The notes: generated by a model from the sequence alone, not told the origin. A stretch of DNA of 36,802 nucleotides from Pseudomonadaceae bacterium (GCA_019747075.1 JAIERF010000297.1:1-36802); one strand, 5' to 3'. Positions 7,422-14,746 are shown, numbered from the stretch's first letter. Made by a program: numbers and translations.

Positions 7422-8570
7422 TTAGCGCCGCCGGTCCAGCAGGTTGACCAGCAGCCGATCCAGCAAGCCCCACAGGCGCTGCTGCAGGCGCTGGGGCCAG
7501 CGCGTGGCGTGCCAGCGCCAGAGGTCGACTTCCTCACTGTGGCTGAAGTCATCGATAAAGCAGGTCTCGACCTGGGCGGTAAACGCCGGATCGAAGACCT
7601 CGACATTGGCATCCAGGTTGAAGTGCAGGTTCCAGTGATCGAAGTTGCACGAACCGACGCTGACCCAGTCGTCCACCAGCAGCATCTTCATGTGCAAAAA
7701 GCGCGGCTCGTACTCGTAGATCCGCACCCCGGCCTTGAGCAGACGCGGGTAGTAGCGCTGGCCGGCAAAGCGCACCGGCGGATGGTCGGTGTTGCGCGCG
7801 GTCAGCAGCAGGCGTACATCCACCCCGCGCAGGGCGGCCCGGCGCAGGGCGCGGCGGACTTTCCAGGTGGGCAGGAAATACGGCGTAGCCAGCCAGATGC
7901 GCTGCTTGGCGCTGAGCAGCGCGCGCACCATGGAATGCAGAATATCGCGGTGCTGGCGACCGTCGGCATAGGCCACCCGACCCAGGCCGTCGCCCTGCCG
8001 TGGGCTTACCGGCAAACGCGGCAAGCCGGCATAGGGCGCCGGGCGCCAGGCCAATCGCGCCAAAGAAGCCGGCCACTGACGCTCGAACAATTGCTGCCAG
8101 TCCGCCACCAGCGGCCCGGCGATGGCCACCATCACCTCATGCCAGGCATGGCTGTTGTCCTGCGGTTGCCAGAACTCATCGGTGGCGCCGGTGCCGCCGA
8201 CAAACGCCAGTTCGCCGTCCACCAGCAGCAACTTGCGATGATCGCGATACAGATTGCGCATGCCCCGGCGCCAGCCCAGTGGGTTGTAGAAGCGCAGCTG
8301 CACCCCGGCGGCCAGCAACTGGGCGCGCTGTGCCGCCGGCAAGCCGAGGCTGCCAAAACCGTCCAGCAGGCAACGCACCTGCACCCCGCGCAGGGCCGCC
8401 AGGCACAGCTGGTCGACCAGTTGCGTGGCGCAATTGCCGGCCGTCACCAGATACAGTTCCAGCTCCACCTGGCGCTGGGCACCGGCAATGGCGGCAAACA
8501 TGCGCGGGAAGAACTGCGGGCCGTCGAGCAGCAGCTCGAAGCGGTTACCGCTGCGCCAGGGAAAGATCAT
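7422..8570 (-). CDS. Phospholipase D-family cardiolipin synthase (ClsB-like)
   Basis: This 382-residue protein has two HKD catalytic motifs: HRKLLLVDG (His111, Lys113, Asp118) and HMKMLLVDD followed by GSCNFD (His293, Lys295, Asp300). Two motifs in one chain without N-terminal membrane helices match the ClsB/YbhO type of cardiolipin synthase, which joins phospholipid head groups by transphosphatidylation at the inner membrane. A plain phospholipase D activity cannot be excluded. ATG 8570 shares its A with the TGA of yceI (TGATG), so translation is coupled to yceI; a TTG at 8573 is an alternative start. The C-terminus is basic and amphipathic (WPQRLQQRLWGLLDRLLVNLLDRRR), suiting membrane contact. 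Confidence 0.88.
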   Translation of the reverse strand: MIFPWRSGNRFELLLDGPQFFPRMFAAIAGAQRQVELELYLVTAGNCATQLVDQLCLAALRGVQVRCLLDGFGSLGLPAAQRAQLLAAGVQLRFYNPLGWRRGMRNLYRDHRKLLLVDGELAFVGGTGATDEFWQPQDNSHAWHEVMVAIAGPLVADWQQLFERQWPASLARLAWRPAPYAGLPRLPVSPRQGDGLGRVAYADGRQHRDILHSMVRALLSAKQRIWLATPYFLPTWKVRRALRRAALRGVDVRLLLTARNTDHPPVRFAGQRYYPRLLKAGVRIYEYEPRFLHMKMLLVDDWVSVGSCNFDHWNLHFNLDANVEVFDPAFTAQVETCFIDDFSHSEEVDLWRWHATRWPQRLQQRLWGLLDRLLVNLLDRRR

Positions 8571-9145
8571 CAACGGGCATTGAAGATCAGCACCGCGCTG
8601 ACCGGCACCGCCAGGCTGATGGCCGGCAAGCCTGCCAGGGCGCGCAGGCTTTCCAGGCCCTCGGCCAGGCCAAAGTCAGCGGCATTCAGCACCAGCGGTG
8701 CCAGGGTCACGACTTGAAAGCGCCGGTCGTCCAGACGGGTCACCAACAGCTCACTGCGATACTCCTGCTGATGGCCGTGCAGGTTCACCAGCAGCGGCAA
8801 GCGCAGCTCCAGCTGGGCCCCAGGCGCCAGGGCCACCAGGGGAGCAAAATCCAGTTGGGCGCTGATCTCGGCCTCGGCAAAGCGGGCGATCTCGAACAGC
8901 TGCTTGCGCACCCGCTCATCACGCAGCGGGATGCCGGTTTCCACGGTTTCCAGCTCCACCTGCAGGCGCACCTTACCGTCATCCTCAACGCTGCCGCGCA
9001 GGCCGCGGAAACGGTTGACCTCGGTGATATGGGTGGCCTTGGTGGAGATAAACGAAAGCCGCGAGGACTCATTGTCCAGCTGCCAGTCGGCATGCACCGG
9101 CAAGACCGCGCAGGCGGCCAGGAGGAATGTGGATAGTTTCAGCAT
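8570..9145 (-). CDS. YceI-like periplasmic lipid-binding protein
   Basis: A 191-residue exported protein of the YceI family, which has a lipocalin-like barrel that binds polyprenyl or quinone-like lipids in the periplasm. The Sec signal MLKLSTFLLAACAVLPVHA is followed by DWQLDNESSRLSFISTKATHITEVNRFRG, the family's opening strands, and later by VNLHGHQQEY. ATG 9145 is chosen because it begins the signal peptide; a longer frame to 9223 would bury it. The gene is translationally coupled to the cardiolipin synthase gene. YceI is often encoded next to cytochrome b561 genes; here one lies 1.6 kb upstream, and an ECF-type promoter match lies about 270 bases upstream of this start. Confidence 0.88.
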   Translation of the reverse strand: MLKLSTFLLAACAVLPVHADWQLDNESSRLSFISTKATHITEVNRFRGLRGSVEDDGKVRLQVELETVETGIPLRDERVRKQLFEIARFAEAEISAQLDFAPLVALAPGAQLELRLPLLVNLHGHQQEYRSELLVTRLDDRRFQVVTLAPLVLNAADFGLAEGLESLRALAGLPAISLAVPVSAVLIFNAR

Positions 9146-9244
9146 GGGGCATTCTCGCAAGGCAAACTCAGGCGCCACCATAGCCGCCCGCGCCAGCCTT
9201 GCAAACCCGCGCATGCCGCACAAAGTACGCGCGGCATTGCCGAA

Positions 9245-9571
9245 TCAGGGCGTGGGCAGCAACTGACAGCCTTGTCGCGGGCTTAGCCAGGCCGCGGTAT
9301 TGCTGCGTCCCAGACCGCTGACACTGACCTGCTTACGGGTAGCATCATCGACAAAACGGCTGGTCGGCACGTACTGCTTGACGTAGGCCAGGCAGTAATC
9401 CACCGGGTTATCCATGACGTAACGACACGAGCAGTATTCCTTGGCGGTGTAGGCACTGATGATGTCCGGAAACGCCGCCAGGGCCGTACGCTTGGACCAG
9501 CCCAGGGCCAGCAGGATGAGAAACAACAGCACCAGCACGCTGGTGAATGGGCGCCGTTTGATCAGGCTCAT
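9245..9571 (-). CDS. Small membrane-anchored protein with a cysteine motif, unknown function
   Basis: A 108-residue protein with one N-terminal membrane helix (about 9-25, FTSVLVLLFLILLALGW) preceded by basic residues, so the rest should lie in the periplasm. The periplasmic part carries EYCSCRYVMDNP followed by DYCLAYVKQY, a C-x-C plus C pattern that may be redox-active or bind metal. I do not recognise a named family. The start is firm: GGAGGT lies six bases before ATG 9571, which overlaps the TGA of the upstream hydrolase gene by four bases. The coupling suggests that the two act together. Confidence 0.75.
   Translation of the reverse strand: MSLIKRRPFTSVLVLLFLILLALGWSKRTALAAFPDIISAYTAKEYCSCRYVMDNPVDYCLAYVKQYVPTSRFVDDATRKQVSVSGLGRSNTAAWLSPRQGCQLLPTP
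9414..9440 (-). promoter_or_regulatory. Third match to the local ECF promoter motif, upstream of yceI
   Basis: On the minus strand GGAATA (9440-9435), 15 bases, then CGTCAT (9419-9414). Both hexamers and the spacing equal those of the two divergent promoters at 12399-12460. It lies inside the coding sequence of the small cysteine-motif gene and points toward yceI and the cardiolipin synthase gene. Chance occurrence within a coding region cannot be excluded. Confidence 0.35.
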
Positions 9572-10674
9572 TGCGCCACCTCCGGACTAAAAGCGAGCAG
9601 CGCCCGCTTGAGCAATTCATTGTGCTGATAGCTTTTGTCGCGATCATCGGCATAACGCACGATCACCAGGCCCTCACTGGGCAGCACATACAAGGCCTGC
9701 CCCCAATGACCGAGGGCGGCAAAGCTGTCGGCTGGGGCCTCGGCCCAAGGCTTGGCGGCGCCAGCTACCGCCTGGTTCAACCACCAGTGACCACCAGGCA
9801 CGGCTTCACCGGGTAGCGGCTGATAGGCGGCAAAGGCCGTGCGGTTGAACTCGACCCAGGCCTTGGGCAACAACTGGCGCTCGCCCCAGCGGCCGTCGCG
9901 CTGCATCAGCAGGCCGACGCGGGCCAGGTCACGGGCGGTCATATAGGCATAGGAAGAGCCAACAAAGGTGCCGCTGGCATCGGTTTCCCACACCGCCGAG
10001 GTGATCCCCAGAGGCTCAAACAGGGCCGTCCAGGGGTAGTCGGCATACTCCTTTGCACCGACCATGCCCTTTAGCGCCGCCGACAACACATTGCTGTCGC
10101 CACTGGAGTAGCGAAAGCGCGTACCCGGCGTAGCCTCGCCCTGATGGCTGGCGACAAAGGCCGGCATGTCCGTACGGCCACGGGTGTAAAGCATGGACAC
10201 CACCGAGGAATTCAGCGGCGCGTATTCGTAGTCTTCCTGCCAGTTGAGGCCCGACGCCCAGTTAAACAGATGGCCGAGTTTGACTTGTGGATGGGCGGCG
10301 AACGGCGGGTAGTAAGTGGCCGCCGCCTCACTCAGCTTGAAGCGCCCTTCGCCATAGGCAACGCCGAGGGTCGCCGCCAGCAGGCTCTTGCTCACCGACC
10401 AGGTCAGGTGCGGGGTGCTGGCCTTGGTCGGCCCGGCGTAGCGCTCGTAAACAATCTGCCCGTCACGGACCACCAGCAGCGCATCGGTGCGTACGCCCTG
10501 GCGACTGACATCATCGCGGGGCGGGAAGGCATAGGCGCTGAACGCCTCCAGCGCGGCACTGCTCGGCGCCTCGGCGCGACTCCAGTCGGCGCCTGGCCAG
10601 GTCTCGGCCTGGGTCAGCGATGCGGCGCACAAACTGCTGACCAGCAGTAGGCGACGAAGAATGGCAACGGGCAT
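9568..10674 (-). CDS. Serine hydrolase of the beta-lactamase/6-aminohexanoate hydrolase family
   Basis: A 368-residue exported enzyme with the class C beta-lactamase fold. The signal peptide ends near LTQA (about residue 23). The nucleophile motif SxxK is S93-V-S-K96, the second motif is Y189-S-S (Tyr kept), and the third is G322-HWG in place of KTG. The Y-S-S and HWG variants resemble NylB-type amide and ester hydrolases more than true beta-lactamases, so antibiotic resistance should not be assumed. ATG 10674 is supported by AGAGG eight bases upstream. The stop overlaps the start of the small cysteine-motif gene. The natural substrate, perhaps a peptidoglycan fragment or ester, is unknown. 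Confidence 0.85.
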   Translation of the reverse strand: MPVAILRRLLLVSSLCAASLTQAETWPGADWSRAEAPSSAALEAFSAYAFPPRDDVSRQGVRTDALLVVRDGQIVYERYAGPTKASTPHLTWSVSKSLLAATLGVAYGEGRFKLSEAAATYYPPFAAHPQVKLGHLFNWASGLNWQEDYEYAPLNSSVVSMLYTRGRTDMPAFVASHQGEATPGTRFRYSSGDSNVLSAALKGMVGAKEYADYPWTALFEPLGITSAVWETDASGTFVGSSYAYMTARDLARVGLLMQRDGRWGERQLLPKAWVEFNRTAFAAYQPLPGEAVPGGHWWLNQAVAGAAKPWAEAPADSFAALGHWGQALYVLPSEGLVIVRYADDRDKSYQHNELLKRALLAFSPEVAQ

Positions 10675-10767
10675 GGCACAGCCTCTGATTGTTATTCGAG
10701 GCCGCACCCTAGCACGTCACTGTGACACCCTTGAATGACCAAACGCGCCAGTGCTACGGAGTGAGTT

Positions 10768-11301
10768 TCAGCGCCCGCCGGTCATGCTGGCGAGCACCCC
10801 ATCACGGCGAATCAGGCCGTGATACAGCCCGGCGGCCAGGTGCAACACAATCAGCGCAAACAACAGATAGGCCAGATAACCGTGGGCCAGGCGCAAGCCG
10901 GCATAGAGTTGCGGGTCAGGTGCCACCAGTGCCGGCAGCGCCCAACCCGCGAGCAGCAGCGGATAACCGGCGGCACCTTGCATGGCCCACCCCACCAGCG
11001 GCAGCACAAGCATCAGCCCATACAGCAGAGCATGGCTGCAGCTGGCACCCCACCGCTGCCAGTCGGGTAGATCGGCGGGTAACGGCGGTGGCGCCTGGCG
11101 CCAACGCACCAGCAGGCGCAACACCCACAACAGCAAGAGCAAAACACCCAGCGGTTTGTGGATGGCCAGCAGCGTGCTGTGCCAAGCCGACAATGTGCTG
11201 AGCATGCCGACGCCGATAAACAGCATGGCCAGCAACAGCACGGCCATCAGCCAATGCAGCAGGCGCGCCGCCGGGGCAAACGAAGATGACTGACGACTCA
11301 T
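10768..11301 (-). CDS. Cytochrome b561
   Basis: A 177-residue inner-membrane protein with four hydrophobic helices and the histidines expected to carry two hemes: RLLHWLM (His16), AIHKPLG (His48), CSHALLY, RLAHGYLAY and LHLAAGLYHGLIRRDG. Bacterial b561 proteins pass electrons from membrane quinol; E. coli CybB can act as a superoxide:ubiquinone oxidoreductase. ATG 11301 overlaps the TGA of the upstream catalase-like gene by four bases (ATGA), so both come from the ECF-type promoter at 12399-12425. The pairing suggests that electrons or peroxide are handled at the membrane surface. The family is certain; the electron donor and acceptor are inferred. Confidence 0.92.
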   Translation of the reverse strand: MSRQSSSFAPAARLLHWLMAVLLLAMLFIGVGMLSTLSAWHSTLLAIHKPLGVLLLLLWVLRLLVRWRQAPPPLPADLPDWQRWGASCSHALLYGLMLVLPLVGWAMQGAAGYPLLLAGWALPALVAPDPQLYAGLRLAHGYLAYLLFALIVLHLAAGLYHGLIRRDGVLASMTGGR

Positions 11302-12356
11302 AGTTGAACTCCACGGGCGGGCTGCGGGGCACCTTCTGCGGTGCGCCGTTTAAAGGACTCGGCATAGGCGGCCGAACGCGCCTGCAGTATCGGATCGGCC
11401 GTCGGCTCAATGCCGGCGGGCAGGATCAGGGGATCAAAGTTGATGTCGCGGCAGGCACCCTCCTGCTGACTGACGGCCTGCTCCACCACCAAACTGCCCG
11501 CATGCAGTTGCGGGCGGCTGGCAGGCCAGGCCTGGGTGGCATCGGTGAGCGGGTCCGCCGCATCGGCCAGGGTCAGTATCAGCTGCCAACGCACGGGGCC
11601 CTGCTGCAGCCGGTCTAGCAACTCTTCTTGCAACAAAGCCGGCCCCGTGGCGCCAGCCAGCAACGGCTGCACCGCCGCCTCCGGTTGCAACGCCCAACGC
11701 ACCGCCTGACGCACACCCGCGGCGTTGATCAGGTAGAAGGCATTGATGCTGTTGTACGTGCTGTTGGCGAAACTCGACGTCGGTTTGTGCTGCTGCGCCC
11801 ACTGGCGAAAGGCTGCGCTCTCCGGATGTGCGGCAAAAAACGCCTGCATGCGTGCCGGGTCGGGTTTGCCGGTGGCGGGGTCAGCGCGCATCGCCTGGAC
11901 CTGCTCAAGAAACGCCTGCGGCGTGGCCACCGCCAGCACGGGTGGGGTGTTCATCGCCATCCGCCATTGTTGGCCATCGGCTTGCTGCAACAGCAATGCC
12001 AGGCTGCGCACCGGCACGCTGGTATCACCGGCATGGGGGTTGGCACCGCCAATCGACAAACGTCCGCTGACCGCCACTCGCCCAGGGGCAAACAGCGCCG
12101 CCGAGGACAACGCCTGGGCCCGGCCATTACCCTCAAAGTAACCACTGACACACAAGCCTTTGGCATGGGCGCGTCGATAGCCTGGGTACAACCCAGCATT
12201 GGCTTCAATCTGATCGACCAGCTGGCGCGGGCTCAACCGCTGTGGGTCGAGCCAACCGCCGGCGGCAATAAAACTGGCGACCAGCGCGCTTATGCACACG
12301 CCAATCAGTGACCAGCGCCAGATCAAGGTCGATGGGGGCATTGCGGGGCTACTCAT
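11298..12356 (-). CDS. Catalase-related peroxidase, membrane-anchored (SrpA family)
   Basis: This 352-residue protein belongs to the short catalase-related family that includes SrpA. An N-terminal helix (about 12-34) anchors it facing the periplasm. Heme-site residues are recognisable: RRAHAKGLCVSGYF holds the distal histidine (His64) and RSAAYAESFKRR near the C-terminus holds the proximal tyrosine (Tyr331). It lacks the NADPH-binding and flavodoxin regions of full catalases, as usual for this family. It probably destroys peroxides outside the cytoplasmic membrane, with cytochrome b561 from the coupled next gene as a plausible partner. It is the first gene of the divergent operon opposite the ECF sigma factor, whose likely target promoter lies 43 bases before this start. 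Confidence 0.9.
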   Translation of the reverse strand: MSSPAMPPSTLIWRWSLIGVCISALVASFIAAGGWLDPQRLSPRQLVDQIEANAGLYPGYRRAHAKGLCVSGYFEGNGRAQALSSAALFAPGRVAVSGRLSIGGANPHAGDTSVPVRSLALLLQQADGQQWRMAMNTPPVLAVATPQAFLEQVQAMRADPATGKPDPARMQAFFAAHPESAAFRQWAQQHKPTSSFANSTYNSINAFYLINAAGVRQAVRWALQPEAAVQPLLAGATGPALLQEELLDRLQQGPVRWQLILTLADAADPLTDATQAWPASRPQLHAGSLVVEQAVSQQEGACRDINFDPLILPAGIEPTADPILQARSAAYAESFKRRTAEGAPQPARGVQL

Positions 12357-12398
12357 GAATCAGGCTCCAGGGCCACTCGGCCAAGTCAGTGAAGCGGT

Positions 12399-12425
12399 GA
12401 GACGCAGCAACGCGGTTTTTATTCC
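12399..12425 (-). promoter_or_regulatory. ECF-type promoter of the catalase-cytochrome b561 operon
   Basis: Reading the minus strand: GGAATA at 12425-12420, a 15-base spacer, then CGTCTC at 12404-12399. The -35 continues as GGAATAAA, with the AAA block common in ECF promoters. The expected transcription start is about 35 bases before the catalase ATG at 12356. Confidence 0.72.
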
Positions 12426-12433
12426 GTCACGCG

Positions 12434-12460
12434 GGAATAAATCTTCCGCGCGTGCGTCAC
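12434..12460 (+). promoter_or_regulatory. ECF-type autoregulatory promoter of the sigma/anti-sigma operon
   Basis: GGAATA at 12434-12439, a 15-base spacer, then CGTCAC at 12455-12460. It is the mirror image of the promoter at 12399-12425; the two -35 boxes form a perfect inverted repeat TTTATTCC/GGAATAAA with eight bases between. Because the -10 covers GTG 12452, that in-frame GTG cannot be the translation start. Confidence 0.72.
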
Positions 12461-12520
12461 ACTCTCACTGACGCCCAGGCCACGCTGGCCAAACGGCGTC
12501 GCCACCCATCCGAGACCCGC

Positions 12521-13024
12521 ATGATTGATGACCAGCAACTGCGCGAACTGCTGCCACGCCTGCGCCGCTTTGCCTTGTCGCTAAGCCGCCAGCCGGCCTG
12601 TGCCGATGATCTGGTGCAGGCCACCCTAGAGCGTGCGCTGTCGCGCTGGGGCAGCAAACGAGCGGACAGCGATCTGCGCGCCTGGCTGTTCAGCATTCTC
12701 TATCGACAATTTCTCGACACTCAGCGCCGAGCCAAACGCCATGCCAGGTTGCTGGCACTGTTTGGCCGCGAAGAAGCCAGCGCACCTTCGCCGGAACAAC
12801 ACTGGGAAGCCCACGCCACCTTGCAGGCCTTCAACCAGTTGCCCGACGAGCAACGCGCTCTGTTGCTGCTGGTGAGTGTCGAAGGCTTGAGTTATCAGCA
12901 AACCGCCGACACCCTGGGCATCCCGATCGGCACCGTGATGTCGCGCCTATCACGGGCACGCCAGGCGCTGCGCGACCTGAGTGGTGATACCCGGCCTCGA
13001 CCCGCCATGCGGAGACTTAAATGA
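12521..13024 (+). CDS. ECF-family RNA polymerase sigma factor
   Basis: A 167-residue sigma factor with only regions 2 and 4. Region 2 spans about 10-75 (CADDLVQATLERALSRW, DLRAWLFSILYRQFLDTQRR). Region 4 spans about 100-152 and includes the helix-turn-helix LSYQQTADTLGIPIGTVMSRLSRARQALR. ATG 12521 is chosen over the in-frame GTG at 12452 because that GTG lies inside the -10 of the promoter; GAGA precedes the ATG. The stop overlaps the anti-sigma start by four bases. Its likely targets are its own promoter and the mirrored promoter of the catalase-b561 operon, which points to peroxide or envelope redox stress. A group within the ECF classification with catalase and cytochrome b561 neighbours is known; exact membership was not tested. 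Confidence 0.92.
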   Translation: MIDDQQLRELLPRLRRFALSLSRQPACADDLVQATLERALSRWGSKRADSDLRAWLFSILYRQFLDTQRRAKRHARLLALFGREEASAPSPEQHWEAHATLQAFNQLPDEQRALLLLVSVEGLSYQQTADTLGIPIGTVMSRLSRARQALRDLSGDTRPRPAMRRLK

Positions 13025-13773
13025 ACCCGTTCCAGCCCAGCAGCGAACTGCTGCACGCCTACCTTGACCAGCAACTGGACGAGCCCACCCGCCTGGCAGT
13101 GGAGGCCTATCTAGCCAGTCACCCGGATGCAGCCGCGCAAGTGGCCGGTTGGCGCCAGGATGCCCAGCACTTGCGCGCGGCCCTGGCCAACCTGGACCCG
13201 CTGACCAGCAACCCGCAACTCGACCCGCTGGCCATTCGCCGGCGTCGCCGCCAGGGCCAGCAACGCCTGCTGGCGACAGCCGCGGCCCTACTGCTGGCCG
13301 TCGGTATTGGTAGCGTTGGCGGCTGGCAGGCACGCAGCCAGAACCTGCTGGCGGCCAATCCACCGATGCAGGATGCCCTGGAAGCTCACCGCCTATTCGC
13401 CCTCACCCCGGATCAGGTGGTCGATCTGCAACCGCGCGACACAGCAGCCCTGCAGGGCTGGCTGGACCAGCGTTTCAGCCATGCGTCGCGCCTACCGAAT
13501 TTGCAGTCCTATGGCCTACATGCCGTGGGCGCGCGGCTGCTGACCACCGAACAGGGACCTGCGGCGTTGCTGTTATTCGAGGACGCCCAAGGGCAGCGTA
13601 CCAGCCTGTACCTGCGCTCCCCCGGCAGCCTGTATGCGCAGATGCCCAGCGGCGCCCGCGAGGACGGTGAGTTGCAAGCCCGCTATTGGTCTCAAGCCGG
13701 CTACAACTATGCGCTGGTCAGCCACCGCGACGACCCGCACAGCGCACCGTTGCAAAAAGCCCTGCGTCTGTAG
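13021..13773 (+). CDS. Membrane-bound anti-sigma factor
   Basis: A 250-residue protein with a cytoplasmic N-terminal helical domain (1-78; opening SSELLHAYLDQQLDEPTRLAVEAYLASHP, the usual anti-sigma pattern), one membrane helix (about 83-101) preceded by RRRRRQGQ, and a periplasmic domain of about 145 residues. It lacks the zinc HxxxCxxC motif of redox-sensing ZAS anti-sigma factors and its mature part contains no cysteine, so it is more likely controlled by proteolysis or a periplasmic ligand than by direct thiol oxidation. It overlaps the sigma gene by ATGA, which ensures near-equal synthesis. The stop lies only 12 bases from the stop of the convergent dehydrogenase-like gene. Confidence 0.9.
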   Translation: MNPFQPSSELLHAYLDQQLDEPTRLAVEAYLASHPDAAAQVAGWRQDAQHLRAALANLDPLTSNPQLDPLAIRRRRRQGQQRLLATAAALLLAVGIGSVGGWQARSQNLLAANPPMQDALEAHRLFALTPDQVVDLQPRDTAALQGWLDQRFSHASRLPNLQSYGLHAVGARLLTTEQGPAALLLFEDAQGQRTSLYLRSPGSLYAQMPSGAREDGELQARYWSQAGYNYALVSHRDDPHSAPLQKALRL

Positions 13774-13785
13774 CCGGTGGCGCCG

Positions 13786-14673
13786 TCAGTACGCCAGGTG
13801 CAAGGCCTGCAGGGCTTTTTCCAGGCGCTTGGCACGCGCCCCAGCGGCGATATTCAGCAGGTTGTGATCGCGCTGCCAGAGTGCAGCCCAGTCGGCTGGG
13901 CCGGCGGCAAAGGCCGCTGCCAGTTCGGTTTGTAAACCATCGAACTGGGCGAACAGCCCACCCAACAAAACATGACTGGCCGCCGCCCGTGGGCATTGCC
14001 GGGCCTGTTCGGCGCAACCCGCCAACAGGCTGCTCAGGCGCAGCAGCAAACCCTGGGGCCAGCCGCTGTCCAGGCCGACGCCGTACAGCCAGGCCGTGAC
14101 CGCCGCCAGCACATGCAGGTCTTCGATGCTGCGAAACGGCTTTACATAGGCATCCCAGCCATCGCCGGCCAGCAGTTCGCACGTGGCCTGATCCAGGTGC
14201 AAGCGTGCATGGCCGATATCCGGCATCAGCGGCAGGCTCGGCAGCGGCTCGATGCGCACGCCCGGCGCGCCGCTGTAAACCACACACAGCGACAGGTGGG
14301 GTGATGCGCCCGGCGCCTCATCACGGGCGGCCACCAAGAGCCAGTCGGCCGCTTCGGCGGCGGTGACAAAGTCCTTGCGCCCGCTTAACTGCAAATCCGT
14401 CAGGCGCGTGTGCATATCCGCCGGCCGCGTGCTCCTGTTCTCAGTCACGCACAGCGCCCCCAGGCTGGCCGGCGCCGACGGCCAGAGCGCGCGCAAGGCG
14501 CCCTGATAACCGGCAAGAAACGCCAGCCCTGGCGTTGCCGCCAGGCGTCCGCCGAGCATGGCCAACTCCAGCGGCGCCACCTCACCGGTACGCAGTTGCA
14601 ACGCCGCAAACCAGTCCTCCAGAGGCAGGGCCGGCAGGCGTTCGGCGGGGCTGAGCAGGGTGGACCAGAACAT
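13786..14673 (-). CDS. Acyl-CoA dehydrogenase-like protein
   Basis: A 295-residue protein distantly resembling acyl-CoA dehydrogenases: helical N-terminal part (PLELAMLGGRLAATPGLAFLAGYQGALRALWP), a beta middle region with GALCVTE, LTDLQLSGRKDFVTAAEAADWLLVAAR (the ACAD flavin-binding GxKxxVTxA-like strand) and a helical C-terminal half. It is about 80-90 residues shorter than standard ACADs, and I cannot place the catalytic glutamate, so activity is uncertain. ATG 14673 is preferred to the in-frame start at 14697 because AAGGAG lies six bases before it. It diverges from olsB, and its start is 18 bases from the Pho boxes, so both genes may share phosphate control. A role in supplying or trimming acyl chains for ornithine lipid is a guess. 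Confidence 0.7.
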   Translation of the reverse strand: MFWSTLLSPAERLPALPLEDWFAALQLRTGEVAPLELAMLGGRLAATPGLAFLAGYQGALRALWPSAPASLGALCVTENRSTRPADMHTRLTDLQLSGRKDFVTAAEAADWLLVAARDEAPGASPHLSLCVVYSGAPGVRIEPLPSLPLMPDIGHARLHLDQATCELLAGDGWDAYVKPFRSIEDLHVLAAVTAWLYGVGLDSGWPQGLLLRLSSLLAGCAEQARQCPRAAASHVLLGGLFAQFDGLQTELAAAFAAGPADWAALWQRDHNLLNIAAGARAKRLEKALQALHLAY

Positions 14674-14690
14674 GGGGAACTCCTTGGAAG

Positions 14691-14746
14691 TTGTCACGCA
14701 AGCATCACTGCAGTGTCACGGCACTGACATTCGTTCTACCTAGCCT
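14691..14746 (+). promoter_or_regulatory. Tandem Pho boxes and promoter of olsB-olsA
   Basis: Four seven-base direct repeats spaced by exactly four bases: TTGTCAC (14691-14697), GCATCAC (14702-14708), GTGTCAC (14713-14719) and CTGACAT (14724-14730). The known PhoB half-site is CTGTCAT/C with an 11-base period; three of the four repeats match six of seven positions. Ten bases after the last repeat TAGCCT (14741-14746) can act as the -10, the usual geometry where PhoB replaces a -35. Confidence 0.72.

Noticed and set aside
10716-10726. GTCAC-T-GTGAC palindrome and a possible Pho box upstream of the hydrolase gene
   Set aside because: Only one half-site fits and the 11-base spacing to a second copy is missing, unlike the array before olsB.
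12452-12454. In-frame GTG as the start of the ECF sigma factor, giving 190 residues
   Set aside because: It lies inside the -10 region of the autoregulatory promoter and so upstream of the transcript start.
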